A DNA stretch of 64,000 bases from Qipengyuania vesicularis. GTDB taxonomy: Bacteria; Pseudomonadota; Alphaproteobacteria; Sphingomonadales; Sphingomonadaceae. The stretch's first letter is position 1; the number at the start of each line of letters is the position of its first letter. The notes below the pieces were generated by a model, which saw only the letters and a list, made by a program, of their open reading frames with translations, ran no database searches and had not been told where the DNA came from. A program made the translations under genes and the position numbers. The stretch is taken from contig NZ_JAIGNJ010000003.1 in assembly GCF_019711415.1 (NCBI RefSeq), positions 310,001-374,000 of the forward strand. Direction: 5' to 3'. This document shows positions 49,035 to 57,828 of this stretch, piece after piece.

Positions 49035-50528
49035 TCACAATCCCCTAACCCGCGGGCTGCGGTTGCCGTGCCGCACCAATGCGACCACTTCGCCTGAAGC
49101 ATTGCGCTCGAAAGTCACGATTTCGCGTTCCTGGCCCTTGTCGGTAATGATCTGGAAGCGATCCCCGCCGAGCGGTTTTGCACGCCACATGCGCGCGCCC
49201 GGTTCATCGGCGTTGGGCGAAAGCCATGTCAGCCCGCCGGCCCATGGCACGAGGTAAAACCCCGTACTCCACGGCTGACTGTCATAGAAGCCGGTGTAAT
49301 CAGCGAGCGACATATCCTCGCCCTCGGGTGCATCGAAGTCCTTCGCATCCATGCGCGACTTCATCAGCCCGCCAATGCCCATGGCGAAGTCCGAAGGGTT
49401 ATCCATCGCGTTCATCGCCACCGCGATGCCAACCTCCTGCTCGGGCACGGTCATAAGGCTGCTGCGATAGCCAGGGCAACTTCCGCCATGGCCGACCGTG
49501 GTCATGCCGTCCTGGTTGCGGACCGCAAAGCCGAGGCCCCAGGTGGTCTCCCAATCGGGCGTGATATAATGCACGCGCTGCATCTCGCGCAGGGTCGAAG
49601 CGCGCAGCACCTCTTCCTCGCCTGATTTGGCAAGGCGGAACATCCAGCTGGCAAAGCGCGCAAGGTCATTCACGCTCGAGCTGAAGCCGGCTGCCGGCGT
49701 GATCCCGGCCGGGTCGAACAGCTTGACCGCGGGCCGCGTACCATCGGGCTTCAGCGCGCCCCAGCCGACGGCGAGCTGGCCGTCGTAAAGATCGCGCGGC
49801 ATGCCCGGCCTGGTGTCATCGAGGCCGAGGGGTTCGAGGATTTCGGCAGTCACATAGTCGCCGAACGGCTGTCCGCTGACCGCTTCCACCGTTTCCCCCA
49901 CCAGCGTGAGGCCGAGGTTCGAATACTGAAAGGTCGTCGACGCGGGATAGAGCGGGGATTGCCCGCTGATCCGTTCGCGGATTTGCGCCTGAGTGGGGAA
50001 AGGGAAATCGGGACCGGTCCAATAGGGATGATCGGATTCGCGCGGGAGCCCGGCAGAATGGGTCAGCAGGCCGCGCAAGGTCACGGGCACGCTTTCGCGA
50101 TCGTCGGGCTGCAGCTGAGCCCAGGGCAGGTAATCGGTCACCGGAGCGTCCAGCCGCACCTTGTCGGCTTCCCACTGCTGCATGAGCGCGACAGAGGTGA
50201 ACAGCTTGGAGATCGAGCAGATCGAATAGAGCGTATCGGGCGTTGCCGCGCGGCTCATGGCGCGGTCGCTATGGCCGAAGCCCTTAGCCCAGACCGTCCG
50301 GTCCCCCTGTGCCACCGCAACCGAAAGGCCCGGGATCTTGCGGAACTGGCGCTGGCCCTCGATCCACAATTCGGCCGCGCGCATGGCCTCGCCCATCGCA
50401 GCGGCCTGCTTGGCCTGTTCCTCCGCAGAAGGCGCTTCGCTATTTGCGTGGTCATCTCCGCCCGAAATCGCCGGAACCGCCATCGCGATCGCCGCCAGAG
50501 CCGCACTTGTCTTGAACAAAGCCCGCAT
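49035..50528 (-). CDS. Exported serine hydrolase, class C beta-lactamase/esterase family
   Basis: From ATG 50528 with GGAGG 6 bases upstream, a 497-residue protein with a Sec signal peptide (MRALFKTSAALAAIAMAVPA). The SxxK motif is in YSICSISKLFTS, the YxN motif in FQYSNLGLT and the H-x-G motif in TVGHGGSCPG, so the active site of the beta-lactamase/D-alanyl-aminopeptidase fold is intact. A C-terminal beta-rich domain follows from about residue 390. Such proteins include esterases, peptidases and cell-wall hydrolases; resistance function is not implied. The long in-frame extension to 50798 is not coding, since it overlaps the DksA-like gene. Confidence 0.88.
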   Translation of the reverse strand: MRALFKTSAALAAIAMAVPAISGGDDHANSEAPSAEEQAKQAAAMGEAMRAAELWIEGQRQFRKIPGLSVAVAQGDRTVWAKGFGHSDRAMSRAATPDTLYSICSISKLFTSVALMQQWEADKVRLDAPVTDYLPWAQLQPDDRESVPVTLRGLLTHSAGLPRESDHPYWTGPDFPFPTQAQIRERISGQSPLYPASTTFQYSNLGLTLVGETVEAVSGQPFGDYVTAEILEPLGLDDTRPGMPRDLYDGQLAVGWGALKPDGTRPAVKLFDPAGITPAAGFSSSVNDLARFASWMFRLAKSGEEEVLRASTLREMQRVHYITPDWETTWGLGFAVRNQDGMTTVGHGGSCPGYRSSLMTVPEQEVGIAVAMNAMDNPSDFAMGIGGLMKSRMDAKDFDAPEGEDMSLADYTGFYDSQPWSTGFYLVPWAGGLTWLSPNADEPGARMWRAKPLGGDRFQIITDKGQEREIVTFERNASGEVVALVRHGNRSPRVRGL

Positions 50529-50604
50529 AACCGTCCTCCCTGTTTTGTGACACTTCATGGCACGGGGCGCGGAAATCGCAAAACTGGTGGTATCGCAGCG
50601 CTTG

Positions 50605-50931
50605 TTACCCCGCACACTCCACACACTTTGCCACGCTTGGGTCATGCGCCAGCCGTTTCTCGGCGATCTCATTCCCGCAGGCGGTGCACCAGCCCCATTC
50701 GCCCTCGTCGACCCGTGCCAGCGCCGCTTCGATCCGTGCGCGTTCGGCCACGCGTCGCCGCGCGGTAGCCTGCGCCATCGCCTGCTGCTGAAGCGCATCC
50801 ATCCGGCTGAGGCGGCCTACGCTGTCCTGTTGCAACTCTACCACCTCGCGCGCATCCGCATTGGCCGCGTCTCCGGCATCGAGCGCCGCGCGGCGGGCCA
50901 GCAGGCGATCACGGGCTTCGTCCTCCGTCAT
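50605..50931 (-). CDS. DksA/TraR-type zinc-finger protein
   Basis: A 108-residue protein with a helical N-terminal two-thirds (RDRLLARRAALDAG, RRRVAERARIEAALARV) and a C4 zinc finger CTACGNEIAEKRLAHDPSVA followed by KCVEC. This is the DksA/TraR layout: a coiled coil reaching into the polymerase secondary channel plus a zinc module. It is shorter than E. coli DksA (151), so it is more like TraR or the short DksA homologues. It lies 18 bases after the unknown membrane protein gene and upstream of the serine hydrolase, probably in one transcript. Confidence 0.85.
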   Translation of the reverse strand: MTEDEARDRLLARRAALDAGDAANADAREVVELQQDSVGRLSRMDALQQQAMAQATARRRVAERARIEAALARVDEGEWGWCTACGNEIAEKRLAHDPSVAKCVECAG

Positions 50932-50949
50932 CCCAACCGCACCTCCGGT

Positions 50950-51681
50950 CTATTCCTCGACATTGCGCTGGTAGGTGTTCTGGAAGTAGTCCTGAAGGAC
51001 TTCGGTCTGCCCTCCCGACGCGAGGATGAGATCCTCGTCGAGAATATCGACCCGGAATCTCCAACCCTCGGGAAGGGCGAGCCTGCTCCCGAGATCGTCC
51101 AGTCTTTCGATCGTCTGATCGGGATCGACGGCCCTCGTTGCCGACTGCATGGTATAGACCTTCCCTTCCGGATTGATCAGTCGATAGACCTTCGACCCTG
51201 CGAGATAGGTATAGACCGTATCGCGATCGACAGTGGTCGGGCGATAGGGCTCGCGGTTGAGCAAGTCCCAGACCGACAGGCTGACGAAAGCGGGAATCAG
51301 GAATTCGTGACCACCCAACTTTCGCTTGGGCACGACGCGTGTGCTCTCGATCCTATCGAGCACCCAGTAGCGGCGCCCGTTGGGAATGACGAAGCTCGCC
51401 CCGGTCTCCTCCTTGATCGCATCCAGATCGAGCGCGTCGAATTCCTCGTCGGTCAGGACATCATTGAGATCGTTGTAGACGATCACCTTGACATCGAACC
51501 AGGAACGATAGGCGAGCAGGACCTCGTTATAGGGGATGGGCCTGCCGCTATAGCCGCCCGGCGTGCTGGCCTGCCCGAACTCGGGATAGGGGATGTCGTC
51601 TTCGGGCACGCCGCGCAGGAGATAGAGTCCTCCTGCAAGGATGAGGCACGCGGCGAACATCGCGGCCAGGCGACGCCTCAT
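50950..51681 (-). CDS. Membrane-anchored or secreted protein of unknown function
   Basis: A 243-residue protein with an N-terminal hydrophobic segment (MRRRLAAMFAACLILAGGLY) that could be a signal peptide or anchor. The mature part contains IPNGRRYWVLDRIESTRVVP, VYRLINPEGKVYTMQS, LGSRLALPEGWRFRVDIL and LQDYFQNTYQR. The last two recall the conserved end of secreted proteins seen in many bacteria, but I cannot name the family. No catalytic motif is apparent. It is the first gene of a probable operon with the DksA-like protein and serine hydrolase, divergent from the methyltransferase. Confidence 0.6.
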   Translation of the reverse strand: MRRRLAAMFAACLILAGGLYLLRGVPEDDIPYPEFGQASTPGGYSGRPIPYNEVLLAYRSWFDVKVIVYNDLNDVLTDEEFDALDLDAIKEETGASFVIPNGRRYWVLDRIESTRVVPKRKLGGHEFLIPAFVSLSVWDLLNREPYRPTTVDRDTVYTYLAGSKVYRLINPEGKVYTMQSATRAVDPDQTIERLDDLGSRLALPEGWRFRVDILDEDLILASGGQTEVLQDYFQNTYQRNVEE

Positions 51682-51848
51682 GCCATGCCTGCTGTCGAAA
51701 CGCGCATCTCATTTCCCCTCATGCGAACCGAACCTTCAGACTTGTGCGCCAGAATGTCCAGAACCCGCGGGAAAAGGAGCGAATCGCATCTTCCGCAAGC
51801 ACCGCAATCGGGCTAAGGCCTGCGGGTCATTTTCAGGGACTTCACGAC

Positions 51849-52532
51849 TTGGCTACCGTCGAAAAACAGAACCATCACATCGATCTCGACTTCATGCAGA
51901 AGATCAAGAGCCTGCCGTATCATGCGGTGACGGCGCGGATGGCGGAAAAATATTCGCAACCGGGCGACCAGCTGCTCGACGTGGGAACCGGGGCAGGAAG
52001 CATTCCCGCGCTCTACCCGCAGGACCGGCTGATCGACGTGGCCGATGCCTACCAGTCGTGCCTCGACACGGCTTCCAAGCGTGCCAAGGTACGCAACACC
52101 TACCTGCTCGACGAAACCGATTTCGATATCGAGAAGCTGCCGCAAAACAACTACACCGTGGTCACCATGTCGCATGTGCTCGAGCATTTGCGTGATCCGG
52201 TAGGTGCGATTTCCAAGGTGATGAACCTGGTGAAGCCCGGTGGCCACCTGGTCCTCGCCGTACCCAATCCGGTGCGCCCGCTGGTGATCGCATCGGCGCT
52301 ACTGAGGCGCGACTATGTCAACCGCGGTCACATCGTCGCCTGGGACCGCTCGCACTTCATCAACATGCTCGAACGCATCCTCGAACTCGACGTGGTCGAG
52401 TATCCGACCGACTTCGTCCAGCTTGTTCCGGAGAAGGGCGGCAAATGGCTCCGCGGCTTCGAGAAATGGCTCGCCAAGCCGTTCCCGCATCTCAGCTATT
52501 CGAATATGGCGGTGATCCGCAAGCCTGCCTAG
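51849..52532 (+). CDS. Class I SAM-dependent methyltransferase
   Basis: A methyltransferase-fold protein with motif I in [16 protein letters not shown], acidic loop DVADAYQSC, motif IV-like [18 protein letters not shown] and motif V/VI in [18 protein letters not shown]. The start is uncertain: TTG 51849 ([16 protein letters not shown], 227 residues), 9 bases after AGGGA, is favoured; a GTG at 51744 would add 35 less convincing residues. Substrate unknown; the HVLEHLRDP motif is common in methyltransferases of small molecules, lipids and surface glycans. Its TAG stop overlaps that of ung (CTAG, 52529-52532). Confidence 0.75.
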   Translation: MATVEKQNHHIDLDFMQKIKSLPYHAVTARMAEKYSQPGDQLLDVGTGAGSIPALYPQDRLIDVADAYQSCLDTASKRAKVRNTYLLDETDFDIEKLPQNNYTVVTMSHVLEHLRDPVGAISKVMNLVKPGGHLVLAVPNPVRPLVIASALLRRDYVNRGHIVAWDRSHFINMLERILELDVVEYPTDFVQLVPEKGGKWLRGFEKWLAKPFPHLSYSNMAVIRKPA

Positions 52533-53218
52533 AGGCTCCAGTCGATCGCACCGCGACCGTTCTCGGTCAAGAATGCGTTCGCGCGGCTGAACGGTTTCGA
52601 GCCGAAGAAACCGCGATGCGCCGAGAGCGGGCTCGGATGCGGGCTTTCGATAATGTGGTGCCGGCCATCGCGCAGCCCCGCGATCCTCTTGGCCTTGGCT
52701 TGCGCATGACTTCCCCAGAGGATGAAGACGCTGGGCACCTCCCGCGCCGCCACCGCAGCGACACAGGCATCGGTTACCAAATCCCAGCCTCGTCCGGCAT
52801 GGCTGCCTGCCTGACCCGCCCCTACCGTTAGAGTGTTGTTCAGCAGAAGGACCCCCTGCCGCGCCCATGATGACAGGTCGCCATGCGATGGGCGGGGGAT
52901 GGCAAGATCGGCCTCCAGCTCCTTGTAGATATTCACGAGGCTGGGCGGCACTTTCACACCTTCGGGCACGGCAAAGCACAGTCCCATCGCCTGTCCCGGT
53001 CCGTGGTAGGGATCCTGCCCCAGGATGACGACCTTGACCTCTTCCAGTGGCGTCAGCTCGAGCGCCTTCAACCGGGTCCCGCGCGGAGGGTAGACAAGCT
53101 TGCCCGCAGCCTCCTCCGCGCGCAGCCAACCACCCAGCCGCCGCGCCTCTTCGCCTGTCAGCACCGGGTCAAGGACGGGCTTCCAGCTTGTCGGGACTTG
53201 TTCGCTCATGACGCTCAC
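52529..53218 (-). CDS. ung: Uracil-DNA glycosylase, family 1
   Basis: Removes uracil from DNA to start base-excision repair. The 229-residue protein has the water-activating Asp motif [20 protein letters not shown], the uracil-recognition block [19 protein letters not shown] and the DNA-intercalation loop [20 protein letters not shown], all intact. The GTG/ATG region at 53218 reads MSVMSEQVP; the second ATG (four codons in) is an alternative. Divergent from rnd across 72 bases. Confidence 0.96.
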   Translation of the reverse strand: MSVMSEQVPTSWKPVLDPVLTGEEARRLGGWLRAEEAAGKLVYPPRGTRLKALELTPLEEVKVVILGQDPYHGPGQAMGLCFAVPEGVKVPPSLVNIYKELEADLAIPRPSHGDLSSWARQGVLLLNNTLTVGAGQAGSHAGRGWDLVTDACVAAVAAREVPSVFILWGSHAQAKAKRIAGLRDGRHHIIESPHPSPLSAHRGFFGSKPFSRANAFLTENGRGAIDWSL

Positions 53219-53290
53219 CTTGCGCCTCGTATCGGCCGGGGACCAGTGGCCCCTTCCCTCCTATCCCCATTCCGCCTAAGGCGAGCCCCT

Positions 53291-53914
53291 ATGGCAGTGC
53301 ATTTCCACGAAGAAGACCTCCCAGAAGGCGTGCTCGCCGATGGCCCGGTGGCCGTCGATACCGAAACCATGGGCCTCGTCACGATCCGCGACCGGCTGTG
53401 CCTCGTGCAGATCAGCGATGGCAATGGCGACGAACATCTCGTCCGCTTCGGACCGGACAGTGACTACGATGCACCCAACCTCAAGGCTGTGCTGGGCGAC
53501 CCGGAGCGCCTCAAACTGTTCCACTTCGCGCGGTTCGACCTCGCAGCGATCGAATATTACCTCGGGGTGACTGCAGCGCCCTGCTATTGCACCAAAATCG
53601 CCAGCAAGCTGGTGCGCACCTATACCGACCGCCACGGCCTCAAGAACCTCGTCGAGGAACTGCTCGGCGAAAGCATGTCCAAGGTCCAGCAGAGCAGCGA
53701 CTGGGGCGGCCCCGTTCTCAACGATGCCCAACGGGACTACGCCGCCAGCGACGTTCGCTTCCTGCACCGGATGAAGGAAGAGCTCGATCGCAGGCTGGAA
53801 CGCGAAGGTCGCACGGAACTGGCGCAGGCCTGTTTCGATTTCCTTCCTGCACGCGCGCATCTCGACATTCTCGGCTGGGACGATCACGACATCTTCAGCC
53901 ACGCGTCAGCCTGA
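53291..53914 (+). CDS. rnd: Ribonuclease D-like 3'-5' exonuclease
   Basis: From ATG 53291, preceded by AAGG, a 207-residue protein consisting of a single DEDD exonuclease domain: Exo I in VAVDTETMGL, Exo II in KLFHFARFDLAAIEYYLG and Exo III in YAASDVRFL (DEDDy type, tyrosine four residues before the Asp). It lacks the HRDC domains of E. coli RNase D (375 residues), as in other alphaproteobacterial short forms. Probably trims tRNA or small RNA 3' ends. Followed by lptC after 18 bases, a linkage often seen in this class. Confidence 0.88.
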   Translation: MAVHFHEEDLPEGVLADGPVAVDTETMGLVTIRDRLCLVQISDGNGDEHLVRFGPDSDYDAPNLKAVLGDPERLKLFHFARFDLAAIEYYLGVTAAPCYCTKIASKLVRTYTDRHGLKNLVEELLGESMSKVQQSSDWGGPVLNDAQRDYAASDVRFLHRMKEELDRRLEREGRTELAQACFDFLPARAHLDILGWDDHDIFSHASA

Positions 53915-53932
53915 CAGGAGCATTAGGCCACC

Positions 53933-54601
53933 ATGGTATTCCGCAAGCGCAGGATCGAAACGCAGGAGGCGAAGCAATTGCGCTCGCGCCGCCAGCATTT
54001 CGCGGCGCCCGGCGGAAGCCATGACAAGCTCGTCGGCTTTCTTGCGCGCGCGCTGCCGATGGCGGTGGGAGTGGTCGCGGCGCTGATGATCATCACGCCG
54101 CTTTCCCCGCGTGGCGAGATCAGCTTCCTGCTCGACCGCAATGAAGTGGCGGTCATCACCGAGCGTTTGCGCGTCGATAACGCGCTTTACCGCGGCCAGG
54201 ACCGGCAGGGGCGCCCCTTCTCGCTGACAGCGGGCGAAGCGGTCCAGAAATCCAGCGCCGAGGGGATCGTGCGGATGGACGATCTCGTTGCACGCATGCT
54301 GATGGCCGATGGCCCGGCAAGGGTCGAGGCATCGGGTGGCCAATACGACATCAACGCCGAGGTGGTTTCGGTGACCGGGACCATGCGCATGGAGGCAGCC
54401 GATGGCTATCGCATGCGCGCGAGCGGCGTATCGCTCGACCTCAAGGACAAAACGCTCGAAGGAGCCGGCGGGGTCGAAGGCGCGATCCCTGCAGGGACTT
54501 TCAGCGCGAACCGGCTCGATGCGGATTTGACCGAGCGCAGGATCACACTATCGGGCAATGCGCAGCTGCGCATGGAGCCCGGCAAATTGAGGATGCCGTG
54601 A
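53933..54601 (+). CDS. lptC: LPS export protein LptC
   Basis: A 222-residue bitopic protein: a basic cytoplasmic N-terminus, one membrane helix (PMAVGVVAALMIITPL) and a periplasmic beta-jellyroll (EVAVITERLRVDNALYRGQD, GQYDINAEVVSVTGTMRM, LSGNAQLRM). LptC receives LPS from the LptB2FG transporter and hands it to LptA. Sequence conservation is low; the call rests on topology, the jellyroll repeats and the following lptA. Its stop overlaps the lptA start (TGATG). Confidence 0.85.
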   Translation: MVFRKRRIETQEAKQLRSRRQHFAAPGGSHDKLVGFLARALPMAVGVVAALMIITPLSPRGEISFLLDRNEVAVITERLRVDNALYRGQDRQGRPFSLTAGEAVQKSSAEGIVRMDDLVARMLMADGPARVEASGGQYDINAEVVSVTGTMRMEAADGYRMRASGVSLDLKDKTLEGAGGVEGAIPAGTFSANRLDADLTERRITLSGNAQLRMEPGKLRMP

Positions 54602-55152
54602 TGAAAAAGCACCTTCCCACCATGGCCAGGAGCGCTCTTTTCGGCTTCGCCCTTACTGCGGCGGCGCTGGGCGGTATCCAACTTTCCGCGCAAGCCATTG
54701 CCGGGCACAATTCGAACGCCCCGGTTTCCTACGCCGCCGACCGGATCGAGTTGCAGGACAATCAGAACCGCGTGGTCCTCTCGGGCAATGTGCGGATCAC
54801 CCAGGCCGGGCTCAATCTCAATGCCGCGCGCACAATCGTGAACTATTCCGACGCTGGCACTTTGCGGATACAGCGGATCATGGCCACGGGGGGCGTCAAC
54901 GTGACGCGCGGTAACGAACGCGCCAGCGGCGATACGGCGGTCTACGACTTCAACCGTCGCGTCATCACCATGGCCGGGAATGTCCGCCTCAACCGTGGCG
55001 GCGACACGCTCAATGGCGGGCGGCTCGTGATCGATCTTGCCAGCGGCGTGTCGAGCATCGACGGCCGTTCCAGCGGATCCTCCTCGGTCACCGGCGAAGG
55101 AAACACCTCAGGTGGCCGCGTCAGCGGGACCTTCTCCGTCCCCGAGAACTGA
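54601..55152 (+). CDS. lptA: LPS transport periplasmic protein LptA (OstA-like)
   Basis: Periplasmic bridge protein that carries LPS between LptC and LptD. From ATG 54601 (a GTG one codon earlier is possible) 183 residues: a signal peptide (MKKHLPTMARSALFGFALTA), then OstA-type repeats VSYAADRIELQDNQNRVVLS, GNVRITQAGLNLNA, DTAVYDFNRRVITMAGNVRL and INGRRLVIDL-like GGRLVIDLASG. The C-terminus is Ser/Gly-rich. It is in a tight operon with lptC. The next gene is not lptB as is common in other alphaproteobacteria, but a nucleotidyltransferase-family gene. Confidence 0.9.
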   Translation: MKKHLPTMARSALFGFALTAAALGGIQLSAQAIAGHNSNAPVSYAADRIELQDNQNRVVLSGNVRITQAGLNLNAARTIVNYSDAGTLRIQRIMATGGVNVTRGNERASGDTAVYDFNRRVITMAGNVRLNRGGDTLNGGRLVIDLASGVSSIDGRSSGSSSVTGEGNTSGGRVSGTFSVPEN

Positions 55153-56306
55153 TGGACGACGCCCGGTTCGGGCGGGCGCTGCTGGCGCTATGCGGGCATC
55201 GCGCGCGCGAGTTGCAAGCGCTGTCACCGGGCGAGTGGAGAGAGCTTGGGCATCTCGCCGATATGCTCTTGCTCGAACCAATTCTGCATTGGCGCGATAC
55301 TCGCGGCGAACTCGGCAGGGTCGCGGAGGACCTTCGGGGCAAGTGGGCTGAAGCCTACCGAGAAAATGCAATAAGGGTGCTCGCCCAGCGCCGCGCCCTC
55401 CTCAAGGCGGTGACAGCATTGGGCGAGGCAGGCATTGGGGCGGTGGCACTGAAAGGCTCCGCGCTCGCCTGGACGGTTTACCCGGCACCGGCGGCGCGGG
55501 CGATGCGCGATATCGACCTGCTCGTCGACGAAACGGCTGCCCCGGAGGCGTACCTTACGTTACAAGACGCGGGCTGGGCGGGTCCGCAGCAGTCGCCGGA
55601 TATGCTGGCGGATTTCTCTGCGGAGCACACCCATTTGCCGCCGCTGCTCTCGGCCGAAAAGATCGTGTGCGAAGTCCACTCGCACGTCTGGCTCAGGCCT
55701 CCGCTGCCCGGCGCTTCCATGCCCCTGTCTGATGGCAGGCGCATGCTGTCGAACGCCCGCTATGATGAGAAGCTGGGCGCGGCAGTTCCTTCGCGCGAAG
55801 ACATGCTCGCGCACCTCGTGGTCCATGCCGTGAACGCACATCTGCTCAATGTCGGACCGATGGCGCTGATCGATGTCGACTTGCTGTGCGCTAAGAAGCC
55901 GATCGATTGGCCCGCATTTTGGGATCGCGCAAGAGAAGAGCGGTTCGATCGCCCTGCCGCGCTGTTGTTCGCACTTGTCGACCGCTGGCGCAGGCCAGAC
56001 TTTCTCGAGCAATCGGGCTGCCCCCACACTGTCGCAAGCGAACTCCTCGACGAGACGGAGCTGTTGCTCGTCCAGACCCCCGAGCAGCTCAAAGACGTCA
56101 GCGCGATCGCATCGCTGCGTCGGGGAAGGACAGGCGGGCGGATTGTCCAGCACCCGCTCGAAAGGGCCGAAAATCCTGTCCGCGCAGGCACGCGCATACG
56201 GCAGCTTGCAGGCCGCGCCACCTCGGTTGCGGGAAGCCTGCTCTCCGGAAAGTCACGGCGTGCCGGCCTCGCCACAGCGCGACTTCAGAGGTGGATCGAG
56301 ACCTAG
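55152..56306 (+). CDS. Nucleotidyltransferase-family protein (NTP_transf_5-like)
   Basis: A 384-residue protein whose ATG shares one base with the lptA stop. The motif ALKGSALAWTVYPAPAARAM followed by RDIDLLVDETAAPEAY is the polymerase-beta-type signature of the 'uncharacterised nucleotidyltransferase' family (PF14907): Lys-Gly, then Asp-x-Asp metal ligands. The following helices include HTHLPPLLSAEKIVCEVHSH and MLAHLVVHAVNAHLL. The family is often found near peptide-modification or exopolysaccharide clusters; no function is established. Translational coupling to lptA is striking, because lptB is expected here. The stop overlaps that of convergent holA (CTAG, 56303-56306). Confidence 0.75.
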   Translation: MDDARFGRALLALCGHRARELQALSPGEWRELGHLADMLLLEPILHWRDTRGELGRVAEDLRGKWAEAYRENAIRVLAQRRALLKAVTALGEAGIGAVALKGSALAWTVYPAPAARAMRDIDLLVDETAAPEAYLTLQDAGWAGPQQSPDMLADFSAEHTHLPPLLSAEKIVCEVHSHVWLRPPLPGASMPLSDGRRMLSNARYDEKLGAAVPSREDMLAHLVVHAVNAHLLNVGPMALIDVDLLCAKKPIDWPAFWDRAREERFDRPAALLFALVDRWRRPDFLEQSGCPHTVASELLDETELLLVQTPEQLKDVSAIASLRRGRTGGRIVQHPLERAENPVRAGTRIRQLAGRATSVAGSLLSGKSRRAGLATARLQRWIET

Positions 56307-57346
56307 CGGCGGCCTGCGCCAGCGACCCGGGCGATTCCCGTCAGCCCCTGCGCCAACAGCAGTTCGGAAGACTGGCTGTTGGTCAGCAGCTCGCGGTGGA
56401 GTTCGGTGAGGCGCAGCGTCAACCGGTCGAGCTTCGGCCCGCGCCAACGCTGGAGCTGTTCGGCAATCTCGCGCTCTTCCTTCCAGAAGATGCCCAGCCG
56501 CGCCTTCTCGCCCTTATCGAGATCCTGATAGCGCCGATTGCCAAGCGCGGCAGAAATCCGCGCCAGTTGTGCCGCACGCCGCTCCACCGCCAACAGCGTG
56601 CCGACGGGATTGAGACCGATCTGCTTCATCCGCGCAATCTCGGTCGCGACCTTCGCGCCCTGCCCAGCCAGGACGGCGTTTACGAGGCTGGCAAAACCAT
56701 CCTCTTCGCTTGCCGCGCCGATGGCATCGAGGTGCTCCATCGTGGCGGGCCGAGGCGACTGCGGGCTGGCGTCGAGATAAGTGGCGAGCTTGGTCACTTC
56801 GCTCTGGGCCAGGCGCACGTCCAGGTTGGCATTGCGTGCAATCCGCTCCGCCACAGCGCCATCGAGCTTCAGTCCGGCCGCATCGCCCATGGCACGGACG
56901 CTCTGCGTGACCGAGCGCAGGTCGGGGGGGTAGAACATCGCCACCACCGCATCCTTGCGCTTCTCGAGCAGCTTCGCGGTGCGCGACTTGTCGGTAGCCG
57001 ACGTAGCCACAACGATGACCGGGCATGCCTCGCCCGCCCCCATGTCACCCGTTTCGAGAAGGGTCTTCAGCGCTTCGTGGGCCTCGTCGCCGACCACGCG
57101 CGACCAGATGTGGCGCTTGTCGCCGAAGAGCGAAGTCGAACGCGCTTCGTCGCCCAGTTTCGCCGGATCGCTGCGCAGGTCCGCTCCGGGGATTTCCACG
57201 CGTTCGCCCGGCTCGGGCAGCATTGCGGCAAGGTCGTTTGCGGCAGCGCTCGCGCCCGCTTCATCCTGCCCGCAGAAGAAAAATACCGTGCAGCTTTCCG
57301 CAGCGCTGCGCGCTTTGGCAGCGAAGTCGCGGCTAGTTAGCTTCAC
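56303..57346 (-). CDS. holA: DNA polymerase III subunit delta
   Basis: Opens the beta clamp during clamp loading. The 347-residue protein has the divergent AAA-like delta domains: VFFFCGQDEAGASAAANDLA at the N-terminus (clamp-binding region), LFGDKRHIWSRVVG, VIVVATSATDKSRTAKLLEK, MFYPPDLRSVTQSVRAM and the C-terminal collar helices. Conservation is low in this family, but linkage to leuS and lptE is usual. The ATG overlaps the lptE stop (ATGA, 57343-57346). Confidence 0.88.
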   Translation of the reverse strand: MKLTSRDFAAKARSAAESCTVFFFCGQDEAGASAAANDLAAMLPEPGERVEIPGADLRSDPAKLGDEARSTSLFGDKRHIWSRVVGDEAHEALKTLLETGDMGAGEACPVIVVATSATDKSRTAKLLEKRKDAVVAMFYPPDLRSVTQSVRAMGDAAGLKLDGAVAERIARNANLDVRLAQSEVTKLATYLDASPQSPRPATMEHLDAIGAASEEDGFASLVNAVLAGQGAKVATEIARMKQIGLNPVGTLLAVERRAAQLARISAALGNRRYQDLDKGEKARLGIFWKEEREIAEQLQRWRGPKLDRLTLRLTELHRELLTNSQSSELLLAQGLTGIARVAGAGRR

Positions 57347-57828
57347 TTGGCGCGAAGCGTCAGGGCGACGCGCGTGACGATCCGGTCGGCAATTTCGCGG
57401 GAGAGATTTTCGAGCGCGGTATTTTCGGCCGCGATGGTGGCATATTCGCTCGAGACCACATCGATACCGGCATCGGTGCCTTCAGTTGCGTCGAGCAGGA
57501 TTTCGCCGGTCGACGCATCGACCAGCTGGTATCGCGCGCGCAGCGTACGGCGTTCACGGCTGACGGTATCATCTGCCAGCACGGCGAGACCTTCGAGGCT
57601 ATCGTCGAGCCGCACGTCGAGGCGGTAGCGGAATTCACTCACCCCTGCCGCGCCGAGCTTGTCGTTCAGCGCATTGCGCACAAGCCAACCAGCCTTGCCC
57701 GGAATGGGTGGGACGTCGATCGCGGCGAGCCCCTGCGCCACCGAGCCGCTGCCGCCACCCGCATACATGGGCTGCAGCGAGCAACCGACGAGGGCGAGCG
57801 AGGCAGTGAGGGCGACGAGACTCCGCAT
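57343..57828 (-). CDS. lptE: LPS assembly lipoprotein LptE
   Basis: Outer-membrane lipoprotein that plugs the LptD barrel. From ATG 57828 a 161-residue protein with a lipoprotein signal [20 protein letters not shown] (lipobox LVGC, Cys16) and strands FRYRLDVRLDDS, RRTLRARYQLVD and helix IAAENTALENLSREIADRIV typical of LptE. The ATG shares one base with the leuS stop and the end overlaps holA, so leuS-lptE-holA is one translational unit. Confidence 0.9.
   Translation of the reverse strand: MRSLVALTASLALVGCSLQPMYAGGGSGSVAQGLAAIDVPPIPGKAGWLVRNALNDKLGAAGVSEFRYRLDVRLDDSLEGLAVLADDTVSRERRTLRARYQLVDASTGEILLDATEGTDAGIDVVSSEYATIAAENTALENLSREIADRIVTRVALTLRAK

Noticed and set aside
49035-50798. Serine hydrolase starting at 50798
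   Set aside because: The extra 90 codons overlap the DksA-like gene and lack a signal peptide; the start at 50528 has GGAGG and a proper signal peptide.
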